From: DBFJGL01 sp048394785
Lineage (GTDB): Bacteria > Bacillota > Clostridia > Christensenellales > CAG-917
NCBI GenBank assembly: GCA_048394785.1
Contig: DBFJGL010000071.1
Coordinates: 1-12,613, forward strand
Direction: 5' to 3'
Length of the DNA: 12,613 bases
The notes under the pieces were generated by a model. That model saw only the letters and a program-made list of their open reading frames with translations. It ran no database searches and had not been told where the DNA came from. Position 1 is the first letter of the stretch; each line of letters opens with the position of its first letter. Position numbers and translations under genes: made by a program. Positions 1 to 7,219 of this stretch are shown here, in pieces.

Positions 1-663
1 CCCATAGAGAACAGTTCGGTCGGCAGCGTCAACGCGGTTTACGACCTTATGCGCGCGCACAAATTCTATATTGTAAAAAGCATTAAGCTTCACGTAAGAC
101 ATTATCTGCTCGCTAACAACGGCGCAAAACTCGAAGATATAAAGGAGATAATTTCTCACGAACAGGCAATATCTCAGTGTTCCGCGTTTTTGAAGTCGCT
201 CGGCAACGTAACGGTGACGGTGTGCGACAATACCGCGCAGGCGGCAAAAGCCGTTGCCGACAGCGGCAGATCGGATGTCGCGTGCCTGTCGTCCAAAGAG
301 TGTGCGGGCATATACGGGTTGGACGTATTGCGCTCCTCCGTTCAGGACAACGACAACAATTACACTCGGTTTATCGCCATCTGCAACAAGTTGCGCATTT
401 TCGAAGACGCCAACAAAATCAGCATTATGGTTACGCTTCCGCACGAGGCGGGCAGTCTGAATAAAATCCTGAACAGGTTTTCCACGTTGGGGCTCAACCT
501 TACCAAGTTGGAATCGCGGCCGATGCCAAACAGTCTGTTCGAGTTCGCGTTTTATTTTGATTTCGAGGCGAAGTTAAACGCGCCCGAGGTCAAAAATCTG
601 ATTGCCGAGCTCGACAACACGTCGGACAATTTCGTGTTTTTGGGTAGTTACCGTGAAATCTGA
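1..663 (+). CDS. pheA: Prephenate dehydratase, C-terminal part (5' end outside window)
   Basis: This enzyme converts prephenate to phenylpyruvate, the committed step of phenylalanine synthesis, in the cytoplasm. The frame is open from base 1, and the first residues (PIENSSVGSVNAVYDL) are a conserved internal motif of the prephenate dehydratase domain, so the gene begins upstream of the window. The ATG at 49 is internal, not the start. The catalytic TRF motif is encoded at 364-372 (in NYTRF). A C-terminal ACT domain follows at about 415-600, with its glycine-containing turn (GSLN, 451-462) and the ESRP motif (511-522), which is known to form the phenylalanine-binding site for feedback inhibition. 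Whether an N-terminal chorismate mutase domain is fused (P-protein) cannot be seen. The stop codon lies one base before the next start, so the gene is in an operon with the shikimate pathway genes downstream. Confidence 0.96.
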   Translation, partial: PIENSSVGSVNAVYDLMRAHKFYIVKSIKLHVRHYLLANNGAKLEDIKEIISHEQAISQCSAFLKSLGNVTVTVCDNTAQAAKAVADSGRSDVACLSSKECAGIYGLDVLRSSVQDNDNNYTRFIAICNKLRIFEDANKISIMVTLPHEAGSLNKILNRFSTLGLNLTKLESRPMPNSLFEFAFYFDFEAKLNAPEVKNLIAELDNTSDNFVFLGSYREI

Positions 664-664
664 T

Positions 665-1900
665 ATGCGTTTCGGTTTAATCGGGAAAAAGCTTCCGCAC
701 ACTCTGTCGCCTGAAATACACGCCGCCTTCGGACGGGAGTACGGCGTATTCGAACTCGCGGACGAGGACGCGGTTGCGGAGTTTTTTAGAAAACGCGAAT
801 TTTCGGGCGTAAACGTAACCATTCCGTATAAGGAAACCGTCATACCGCTGCTTGACGAAGTGCGGGGTATCGCGGCGGAGATAGGCGCGGTGAACACGGT
901 GGTGAACGATGACGGGAAGTTGATTGGATATAACACGGACGTGGACGGTATGTCCTACGCGATGAAAATGGCGGGCATTTGCGCGAAAGGGAAAACGGCG
1001 TTGATACTCGGCAGCGGAGGCACGTCCAAAACCGCGCGGTTTATGCTTGAAAAAGAGGGTGCGGACAGAGTGCTGACAGTGTCGCGCAAGGGCGAACTGA
1101 ATTATTCGAACGTTTACGAGAGGGCGGCGGACAGTGAAATCATCGTCAACACGACGCCTGTGGGAATGATGCCTCTGGCATATGCCGAACCTGTCGACGT
1201 AACCGAGTTTTGCGGTCTTACGGGCGTTTTCGACGCGGTGTACAATCCGCTCGAAACAAAGCTTATTGCAAAAGCGCGCGCGTGCGGCGTCAATGCCGCA
1301 AACGGACTTGATATGCTTGTCGAACAGGCGAGGCTTGCGCATAATATTTTTGTCGAGTCCGGTCTCGGCGGCGAAATAATGCCCGAAACAAAAACGGAGC
1401 AAATCGTCGGGGAGATTATAAAAAGGCGCAGAAATATCGTGCTCGTAGGTATGGCAGGCACAGGGAAAAGCACCGTCGGGAAACTGCTTGCCGAACGACT
1501 CGGCAGAAAGTTTATCGATACGGACGTTCTTATAGAAAAGAAAGAGGGCAAGGATATTCCGAGCATTTTCAAAGAGAGCGGAGAGGGATATTTCAGAGAA
1601 GCGGAGAAATCCGTCGTTAAAGACGTCTGCTCGCGCATGGGCGCGGTTATTGCGACGGGCGGCGGCGCGCCGATTGACGAGGAAAACGCATTTTACATTA
1701 AATCAAACGGAGTTGTCGTTTGGCTTCGCCGCGGCATAGAAGACATTGCCGTTTGCGGCAGACCGCTCAGTACTTCGCGCGAGAGGGCGGCGGAACTTTA
1801 CATCGCGCGCGAACCCGTGTATGCAAAAATAAGCGATTTTTCTGTCGATAACGAAAAAAGCGTTGTGGACGCGGTTGAGGAGATATTGAAAAAACTATGA
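665..1900 (+). CDS. aroE-aroK: Bifunctional shikimate dehydrogenase / shikimate kinase (AroE-AroK fusion)
   Basis: This 411-residue protein would carry out two consecutive steps: NADPH reduction of 3-dehydroshikimate to shikimate, then ATP phosphorylation to shikimate-3-phosphate. The AroE part (residues 1 to about 250) has the shikimate-binding HTLSP loop (usually HSxSP), VTIPYKE with catalytic Lys56, NTDVDG with Asp92, the dinucleotide-binding GSGGTSKTA (116-124) and the C-terminal GLDMLVEQA helix. The AroK part (about 256-411) has the P-loop GMAGTGKST (262-270), DTD, the shikimate-binding GGGAP (332-336) and lid residues RPL (366-368). The kinase lid looks slightly short. The ATG at 665 begins MRFGLIG, the standard AroE N-terminus. 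Longer in-frame starts back to 602 would only add residues read out of frame from pheA. It starts one base after the pheA stop, and its own TGA overlaps the aroQ ATG, which implies translational coupling. Confidence 0.95.
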   Translation: MRFGLIGKKLPHTLSPEIHAAFGREYGVFELADEDAVAEFFRKREFSGVNVTIPYKETVIPLLDEVRGIAAEIGAVNTVVNDDGKLIGYNTDVDGMSYAMKMAGICAKGKTALILGSGGTSKTARFMLEKEGADRVLTVSRKGELNYSNVYERAADSEIIVNTTPVGMMPLAYAEPVDVTEFCGLTGVFDAVYNPLETKLIAKARACGVNAANGLDMLVEQARLAHNIFVESGLGGEIMPETKTEQIVGEIIKRRRNIVLVGMAGTGKSTVGKLLAERLGRKFIDTDVLIEKKEGKDIPSIFKESGEGYFREAEKSVVKDVCSRMGAVIATGGGAPIDEENAFYIKSNGVVVWLRRGIEDIAVCGRPLSTSRERAAELYIAREPVYAKISDFSVDNEKSVVDAVEEILKKL

Positions 1901-2325
1901 AAAAAATCCTTGTGATCAACGGAGTCAACCTTAATATGCTCGGAGTGCGCGAGCCCGAGCTTTACGGGGGCAGGACGTATGCCGACCTTGAAAATTACGT
2001 CAGGGAATGCGCCGAAAAACTGTGTGCGCAGGTCGACGTCAGACAATCAAACCACGAAGGCGAGATTGTGGAAATTATTCAGCGCGCATACAAACGATAC
2101 GACGGCATTCTCATAAACGCAGGGGCGTACACCCATACGAGCATAGCCATTCTCGACGCGCTGAAAGCGGTTGCACTGCCCGTCGTAGAAGTGCATCTGA
2201 CGGATATAAACAAACGCGAGGATTTCCGTCGCATTTCTTATATATCGCTTGTTGCCGAGCGTACGATTTGCGGAAAAGGTTTTGAGGGTTATCAAGAGGG
2301 GTTAAAATACTTGGCAAACCTGTAA
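1897..2325 (+). CDS. aroQ: Type II 3-dehydroquinate dehydratase
   Basis: This enzyme dehydrates 3-dehydroquinate to 3-dehydroshikimate, the substrate of the AroE half encoded just upstream. At 142 residues it has the normal length of the dodecameric type II family. The signature block near the N-terminus (NGVNLNMLGVREPELYGG) contains the catalytic Tyr23; Val10 stands where many homologues have proline (NGPNLN). QSNHEGE, NAGAYTHTS and EVHLTDINKRE follow, with His100 in the last as the expected active-site histidine. The start ATG overlaps the preceding stop in an ATGA arrangement. A GAGGAG at 1877-1882 lies rather far upstream, so coupling to translation of aroE-aroK is likely. It is the last gene of the aromatic operon visible here, and no strong terminator follows it before the hydrogenase operon. 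Confidence 0.96.
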   Translation: MKKILVINGVNLNMLGVREPELYGGRTYADLENYVRECAEKLCAQVDVRQSNHEGEIVEIIQRAYKRYDGILINAGAYTHTSIAILDALKAVALPVVEVHLTDINKREDFRRISYISLVAERTICGKGFEGYQEGLKYLANL

Positions 2326-2343
2326 ATCTGTGTTAAAGTAATT

Positions 2344-2372
2344 TCGATATAAATATATCTATAAGATATATT
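2344..2372 (+). promoter_or_regulatory. Candidate promoter of the hydrogenase operon
   Basis: TCGATA (2344-2349) and TATATT (2367-2372) are separated by 17 bases, and each matches the sigma-A hexamers at about four or five of six positions. This is the best-spaced pair in the 80-base gap between aroQ and the first hydrogenase gene. The AT-rich surroundings make chance matches easy, so the call is tentative. Confidence 0.35.
2352..2372. repeat. Perfect 9-bp inverted repeat, possible operator
   Basis: AATATATCT (2352-2360) and AGATATATT (2364-2372) form perfect inverted arms around a 3-base centre (ATA). The palindrome covers the spacer and -10 box of the candidate promoter, the usual position for a repressor site. 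It does not match the Rex consensus. It is AT-only apart from one C/G pair, so chance cannot be excluded. A second, shorter inverted repeat (GCCGA 2375-2379 / TCGGC 2385-2389) follows in the leader. Confidence 0.45.
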
Positions 2373-2405
2373 CCGCCGATACGGTCGGCAGGGTAAGGAG
2401 GATAT

Positions 2406-2654
2406 ATGTTAAAAGTACTTGTATGCGTGGGAAGCTCCTGTCACTTGAAAGGCTCTTACGACGTCATCACGAAGTTGCAGGAACTCATCAAAAAGTACGA
2501 CCTTGTGGGCGAAGTCGATTTGCAGGCGAGCTTTTGCCTCGGCTTTTGCGCGAGCGGAGTGACCGCACAGGCAGGCGACGTCTATCTGCACGACTTGAAC
2601 CCCGAAAACATCGAGGACAAATTCGTCACCGAAATTTACTCAAAACTGCGTTAA
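2406..2654 (+). CDS. hfsA: Thioredoxin-like [2Fe-2S] ferredoxin protein of the hydrogenase operon
   Basis: This 82-residue protein is a thioredoxin-fold [2Fe-2S] ferredoxin of the NuoE/HydC C-terminal type. It has four cysteines, Cys7, Cys12, Cys44 and Cys48, in the arrangement C-x4-C-x31-C-x3-C (CVGSSC ... CLGFC) that binds the cluster in this family. It should carry electrons to or from the neighbouring [FeFe]-hydrogenases. The start is well supported by AAGGAGG at 2395-2401 just before the ATG. It is first in a tightly packed four-gene cluster, two bases ahead of the PAS-hydrogenase gene. The symbol is assigned by position from the Thermoanaerobacterium hfs operon. The cluster type is clear, but the redox partner is inferred. 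Confidence 0.88.
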   Translation: MLKVLVCVGSSCHLKGSYDVITKLQELIKKYDLVGEVDLQASFCLGFCASGVTAQAGDVYLHDLNPENIEDKFVTEIYSKLR

Positions 2655-2656
2655 TT

Positions 2657-4369
2657 ATGGCAAGCTATCTCGATTTCAAAAAGGCAAGCTGCAAGGACTG
2701 TTACAAATGTCTGCGCGAGTGTCCCGTAAAGGCGATATCCGTAGAGGGACATCAGGCTAAAATCATAGAGGACAGATGCATTTTGTGCGGCAAGTGCACG
2801 CACGTCTGCCCGCAAAACGCCAAAATCGTGCACAGCGAAATTGATAAATTGGTGCTGTTTATGGAGCACGGCGACAAGGTCGTGGCGTCCGTCGCGCCGT
2901 CTTTTGTGTCCAGCTTTAAGGTGGACGAGTTTTCGGTGATGAAAATCGCGCTCGGCAAACTCGGTTTTTACGACGCGGAGGAAACGGCGGTCGGCGCAAA
3001 TGCGGTAGTCAAAGAGTATCACCGCCTGCTCGAAACGGGCGAATATAAGAATTTTATAACTTCCGCGTGCCCGGCGGTCAACAGGCTGATACAGGTATAT
3101 TATCCCTATGCTCTGCCTTATCTCGCCAAAGTCGACAGCCCGATGATTGCGCACGCCAAAATGCTCAAAAAACAATATCCGGACGCGAAAATCGTGTTTA
3201 TAGGACCGTGTATAGCCAAAAAACGAGAGGCGGAAGAAAGCGGTCTTGTGGACGCGGTGCTGACCTTTGAGGAACTCAGAAACCTTATGGAGGACAGGAA
3301 AATCGTCTTTGACGAAATATCCAAACTTGCGGTGGACAGCCCCAAACTGCCCATCAACAAGGCAAAATATTTCCCCATAAGTCGCGGTATAATCAAGTCT
3401 TTCGAAAAGACCAAGCCTGCGGGATATGAGTACGTTGCGGTGGACGGCGTGCATAAATGTATGGAAGTGTTGGAGAATATCCACACCGTAGAAGGCTTGT
3501 TTTTGGAGCTTAACGCCTGCGATTTCGCGTGCGTCAACGGACCGTGCAGTCTGCTGGACCCCAGCCGCAGCGTCGTTGCGAACGCCGAAATAAGAAAATA
3601 CGTCGCAAAGGATTTGGTGCGCACGCTCGTAGATAAAAAAATCGTGCCCGAAAAGGTGGATTTGACGGCTCAATATCCCAAACTCAGAGGCAGCGCAAGA
3701 CCTGTTTCCGAGAGAGAAATTCAGGATATACTCGCAAAGACGGGCAAGTTTACCAAAGCGGACGAGCTCAATTGCGGCGCGTGCGGGTACAATACCTGCC
3801 GTGAAAAAGCGTGGGCGGTCGCAAACGGTTTTGCCGAGCTCGAAATGTGCGTTCCGTATATGCGCGAGCGTGCGGAAACGATGTCGTACGAGATTATTCA
3901 GAACAGCCCCAACGGCATTGTCGTTGTCGACTTTGATTTGAAAATAGTCGAAATCAGCAAGAAGGCAAGGACTATGCTTGGCGTTAAGTCCGTTGACCCC
4001 AAGGGCGAAAATCTCGTGGATTATATGAACCCCACAGAGTTTATTCTCGCAATGGAGGACGGCAAGCGCATTTATCGCCGCAGAATCAGACTCGATTCGA
4101 CGGGGGTGTATGCTCAGATAACCATAACCGTGCTCAAAGAGCACAATGTTATGTTCGCGATTATGACGGACGTTACGGATGAAGTAAGTTATGACGACAG
4201 GCTGAACAAGGTGCGTCAGGATACCATTGCCACGACCGACGAAGTCATCAAAAAACAAATGAGAGTTGCGCAGGAAATCGCATCTTTGCTCGGCGAAACG
4301 ACGGCGGAAACAAAAGTCGCTTTGCTCAATCTCAAAAAAGCGTTGTCGCAGGAGGAGAAAAAGGACTGA
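2657..4369 (+). CDS. hfsB: Sensory-type [FeFe]-hydrogenase with Fes and PAS domains
   Basis: The 570-residue protein begins with a 2[4Fe-4S] ferredoxin module (Cys12/15/18/22 and Cys41/44/47/51). The H-cluster domain follows, with cluster ligands Cys138, Cys185, Cys288 and Cys292. Its three signatures depart from those of catalytic enzymes. L1 reads TSACP (135-139), with Ala137 where the proton-transfer cysteine of TSCCP normally lies. L2 reads GPCIAKK (183-189) instead of MPCxxKK. L3 reads ELNACDFACVNGPC (284-297). Next come a Fes [4Fe-4S] domain (Cys373/376/381/398), a PAS domain (about 405-520) and a helical tail with an ETTAETK segment. These features are known in group C (HydS-like) hydrogenases, which are proposed H2 sensors with low activity. 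The ATG at 2657 gives the expected N-terminus; upstream in-frame codons overlap the previous gene. It overlaps the phosphatase start by one base (TGATG), so the signal probably passes to that protein. Confidence 0.93.
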   Translation: MASYLDFKKASCKDCYKCLRECPVKAISVEGHQAKIIEDRCILCGKCTHVCPQNAKIVHSEIDKLVLFMEHGDKVVASVAPSFVSSFKVDEFSVMKIALGKLGFYDAEETAVGANAVVKEYHRLLETGEYKNFITSACPAVNRLIQVYYPYALPYLAKVDSPMIAHAKMLKKQYPDAKIVFIGPCIAKKREAEESGLVDAVLTFEELRNLMEDRKIVFDEISKLAVDSPKLPINKAKYFPISRGIIKSFEKTKPAGYEYVAVDGVHKCMEVLENIHTVEGLFLELNACDFACVNGPCSLLDPSRSVVANAEIRKYVAKDLVRTLVDKKIVPEKVDLTAQYPKLRGSARPVSEREIQDILAKTGKFTKADELNCGACGYNTCREKAWAVANGFAELEMCVPYMRERAETMSYEIIQNSPNGIVVVDFDLKIVEISKKARTMLGVKSVDPKGENLVDYMNPTEFILAMEDGKRIYRRRIRLDSTGVYAQITITVLKEHNVMFAIMTDVTDEVSYDDRLNKVRQDTIATTDEVIKKQMRVAQEIASLLGETTAETKVALLNLKKALSQEEKKD

Positions 4370-5529
4370 TGGAACTTTGCCTCGAAACCGGCTATTGCTC
4401 CGTCAATAAATTCGGAGAGGAACTTTGCGGCGATAACGTCGCAAGTATGACTAACGGCGATTATACAACCGTCGTGCTTGCCGACGGGCTCGGCAGCGGA
4501 GTCAAAGCCAATATCCTTTCCATACTCACGTCCAAAATTCTCTGCACGATGGTGTCCAACGACATCGCAATAGAAGACTGCATCGAAACAATCATTCAGT
4601 CGCTGCCCGTATGCAAGGTAAGGGAAGTCGCGTATTCGACGTTTTCTGTAATACATATCAACAGTAAGGGCGAAGGGCTTCTCATAGAGTTCGATAATCC
4701 GCAGGCAATCTATTACCACAACGGGAAATGCAGCGATATGCCGCGCACCGAAATGAACATTCTCGGCAAGAAAGTGTTTCAGTCCGAACTCGCGCTGTCC
4801 GAAAACGACGTGCTCATCGTTATGTCCGACGGAGTCATTCACGCGGGCATAGGCAGAATACTCAACCTCGGCTGGCAGCGTCCTCAAATTCTCGAATATC
4901 TGGACAGGGCAATCAAGCCGGATATGTCCGCGCGCTGTATTTCCTGCGTGCTGACGACAGCCTGCAACGATCTCTACCTCGATCAGCCCGGCGACGATAC
5001 TACGGTTGCCGCGGTGCGTATAAGAAAAAAACTCACCGTGGATATTATGGTGGGACCGCCCGTCGATAAGGAAATGGACGCGTTTTATGTGGAGCGGTTT
5101 TTGAAAGGCGAGGGGAAAAAGGTGGTTTGCGGCGGCACAAGCTCCAATATTGTGGCGCGTTATCTCAATAAAGAAGTAAAGACGGAGTTCAATTTCGTGG
5201 ATAAGGACGTCCCTCCCATTGCGACAATCGAGGGCATAGATCTTGTCACGGAGGGTGTAATTACCATACGCAGATTGCTCGAACTCAGCGAAAAATATGT
5301 CAACCCCAACGACCTTAACCCCAAGACGTTCAAAAAACGCGACGGGGCAAGCTTGCTCGCGGATATGCTGTTCGAGCAAGCCACGCACATAAATTTTTAT
5401 GTCGGTCAAAGCGTGAACGTCGCGCACCAAGGGTTGCCAATCGATACAACTATGAAGCTCAAACTCATAGAGAGTTTGTCGGCTAACTTACAGAAAATGG
5501 GAAAGGTCGTAACCGTACAATATGATTGA
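4369..5529 (+). CDS. hfsC: SpoIIE/PP2C-family protein phosphatase with extra C-terminal domain
   Basis: The N-terminal domain (about 1-220) is a metal-dependent Ser/Thr phosphatase of the SpoIIE/PP2C superfamily. Metal-binding motifs are GDN with Asp22, ADGLGSG with Asp39, SDG with Asp154 and GDDTT with Asp209/Asp210. No membrane segment is visible, so it is cytosolic. Residues about 222-386 form a second domain (VGPPVDKEMD, then VVCGGTSSNIVARYL) that I cannot assign to a named family; it may bind a ligand or the partner hydrogenase. GGAGGAG at 4351-4357 precedes the ATG, and the gene overlaps its neighbours by 1 and 8 bases, so it is co-translated with both hydrogenases. PP2C-like phosphatases next to PAS hydrogenases are known from group C loci. 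The substrate phosphoprotein is not in this window. The symbol is by analogy with the hfs operon. Confidence 0.88.
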   Translation: MELCLETGYCSVNKFGEELCGDNVASMTNGDYTTVVLADGLGSGVKANILSILTSKILCTMVSNDIAIEDCIETIIQSLPVCKVREVAYSTFSVIHINSKGEGLLIEFDNPQAIYYHNGKCSDMPRTEMNILGKKVFQSELALSENDVLIVMSDGVIHAGIGRILNLGWQRPQILEYLDRAIKPDMSARCISCVLTTACNDLYLDQPGDDTTVAAVRIRKKLTVDIMVGPPVDKEMDAFYVERFLKGEGKKVVCGGTSSNIVARYLNKEVKTEFNFVDKDVPPIATIEGIDLVTEGVITIRRLLELSEKYVNPNDLNPKTFKKRDGASLLADMLFEQATHINFYVGQSVNVAHQGLPIDTTMKLKLIESLSANLQKMGKVVTVQYD

Positions 5530-6979
5530 GAAGAACAGAATTTTCGATACCAACGTCCAACTGCTTAAATACAAGACGTTAAGAGAGGTCATTCGTCACA
5601 TTGACGGAGGCAATCTCAAAAGCGTCTATCGCGACGTTCCGTTGAAGCTTGCGCCCGGTCCCAAGGCGACGATGCGTTGCTGCATTTTCAAGGAGCGCGC
5701 CATTTTGCAGGAGCGGGTAAAACTCGCTCTCGGCGGTGACGAGAAAAACCCGAATATCGTCGAAGTCATCGACATTGCGTGCGACGAATGTCCAATCGGC
5801 GGCATCTACGTTACGCCGGCGTGCAGAGGATGTATCGTGCATAAATGCAAGGAAGTCTGCCCGGTAGACGCTATTTCCATCATCAACACGCACGCGGTGG
5901 TAGACAAGACAAAGTGTATCGAATGCGGCAAATGCACTCAGGTGTGTCCGTACGGGGCTATAATCAAACAACAGCGTCCGTGCGTTAAAAGCTGTAAAGT
6001 GAAAGCAATCACGATGGACGAGAATAACAAGGCGGTCATCGATAACGACAAGTGCATTCAGTGCGGCGCGTGCGTATATCAATGTCCTTTCGGCGCGATA
6101 CAGGATAAGTCCTACATCGCCGAGGCAATCGATATTCTCAACAAAAGCGAAAACAACACCAAATATAAGGTGTATGCCGTCATTGCTCCGAGCATAGTCA
6201 GTCAGTTCCGCTACGCAAAAATCGAGCAGGTTGTGACGGGCATAAAGATGCTCGGCTTCCATCAGGTCGTCGAAGCGGCGCTCGGCGCGGATATAACTCT
6301 TTATCTCGAATCAAAAGAACTTATGGAAAATTCTTTGGTGGGCAAGGGGATACTGTTGTCGTCCTGCTGCCCGTCGTTCGTGATGTACGTTGAAAAGAAC
6401 TTTCCCGAACTTGCGCAGTATATCAGCACTACGCTTTCCCCGATGGTGCAGGCGGCAAAACTGATAAAGTCTACGGACGAAACCGCAAAAGTTATTTTTA
6501 TCGGACCGTGCACAAGCAAAAAGTCGGAATACAAACTGCCAAAAACAGAAGGTGCGATCGACTGCGTTATTTCATTTGAGGAGTTGCAGGCGTTTTTGGA
6601 CGCGCGCGATATAGACAGTTCCAGACTCGAAGAATCGCCTCTCAACAATGCGTCCTATTACGGCAGAATTTTTGCAAAGAGCGGGGGACTGAGCGAGGGT
6701 ATATCAAAGCAGGGCGAAAAAATGGGATTGCCTATCACTGCCGCGACAATGAACGGTATAGACGATTGCAAGGTCACGCTTACAAAGCTGAAACTCGGTC
6801 GCGCAACGGAAAAATTCTTTGAAGGTATGGCGTGTGACGGCGGTTGCATAAACGGCGCGCTTTGCATAACTCACGGGCAGAAAAACGTCGCAGACGTTGA
6901 TAAATACGGCAAAATGGCAAAGGAAAACAGCATAGAGCATTCCGTCAATTTGTACAGAATAAACCACTATACCGAGTGA
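5522..6979 (+). CDS. hfsD: Catalytic [FeFe]-hydrogenase, group B-like
   Basis: This 485-residue iron-only hydrogenase probably reduces protons with ferredoxin electrons, or runs in reverse. It has cysteine-rich clusters at Cys101/104/109/113, Cys132/135/138/142, Cys154/158 and Cys178/181/184/188. These imply at least three [4Fe-4S] clusters. Additional Cys53/54 and Cys87/90 lie upstream. H-cluster motifs are L1 SSCCP (280-284) with both cysteines retained, L2 GPCTSKK (328-334), and L3 EGMACDGGC (434-442) with Cys438 and Cys442. The retained Cys282 distinguishes it from the sensory paralogue two genes upstream. N-terminal layout and motif details suggest the monomeric group B type. The start ATG lies inside the end of the phosphatase gene (8-base overlap), with no strong ribosome site, so coupling is expected. 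H-cluster maturases HydE, HydF and HydG are not in this window. Confidence 0.93.
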   Translation: MIEKNRIFDTNVQLLKYKTLREVIRHIDGGNLKSVYRDVPLKLAPGPKATMRCCIFKERAILQERVKLALGGDEKNPNIVEVIDIACDECPIGGIYVTPACRGCIVHKCKEVCPVDAISIINTHAVVDKTKCIECGKCTQVCPYGAIIKQQRPCVKSCKVKAITMDENNKAVIDNDKCIQCGACVYQCPFGAIQDKSYIAEAIDILNKSENNTKYKVYAVIAPSIVSQFRYAKIEQVVTGIKMLGFHQVVEAALGADITLYLESKELMENSLVGKGILLSSCCPSFVMYVEKNFPELAQYISTTLSPMVQAAKLIKSTDETAKVIFIGPCTSKKSEYKLPKTEGAIDCVISFEELQAFLDARDIDSSRLEESPLNNASYYGRIFAKSGGLSEGISKQGEKMGLPITAATMNGIDDCKVTLTKLKLGRATEKFFEGMACDGGCINGALCITHGQKNVADVDKYGKMAKENSIEHSVNLYRINHYTE

Positions 6980-7029
6980 CGGGGTGCAGATTTAACTTAA
7001 AATCGCATTAGTGCCGCATTTTGACGGAA

Positions 7030-7048
7030 TATAACCGAAACGGTTATA
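7030..7048. repeat. Perfect 8-bp inverted repeat between convergent genes
   Basis: TATAACCG (7030-7037) and CGGTTATA (7041-7048) are perfect inverted arms around AAA. There is no T tract, so it is not a standard terminator. It lies 51 bases after the hydrogenase stop, where an mRNA 3'-end hairpin or a protein-binding palindrome is possible. Confidence 0.55.
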
Positions 7049-7150
7049 CTCCTAAACGCGCAAATATCGCGCGCAAGCGGCGTAAGGTTTATGAGTCAGA
7101 CCGCCTGCAATTTTCAAAACGGCCGCTTTATAATATATTTTTGAATGATT

Positions 7151-7173
7151 AAAGCTCCCTTTCGGGAGCTTTT
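7151..7173. terminator. Bidirectional intrinsic terminator
   Basis: AAAGCTCCC (7151-7159) and GGGAGCTTT (7164-7172) pair perfectly over 9 bp around a TTTC loop, with a short T run on the + side and an A/T-rich flank on the other. It lies between the convergent hydrogenase operon (ends 6979) and fhs (ends 7220), and can serve both. The rest of the 240-base gap 6980-7219 holds the palindrome at 7030-7048 and a loose AAGCGGC/GCCGCTT pair (7075-7081 / 7122-7128); I see no gene there. Confidence 0.85.
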
Positions 7174-7219
7174 CGGTTAATTGAAATCAACGGCTTATAT
7201 TTGCTTAAACATCAAATCG

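Noticed and set aside
2331..2346. Rex redox-repressor operator upstream of the hydrogenase operon
   Set aside because: Only one half-site (TGTTAA) is present; the second half expected after four bases reads ATTTCG.
2651..4258. 535-codon open frame on the - strand opposite the PAS hydrogenase
   Set aside because: It has no known motifs and the + strand carries complete iron-sulfur, H-cluster, Fes and PAS motifs.
7129..7134. TATAAT promoter element on the + strand in the convergent gap
   Set aside because: There is no acceptable -35 at 16-18 bases upstream, and transcription would run only into the terminator and antisense to fhs.
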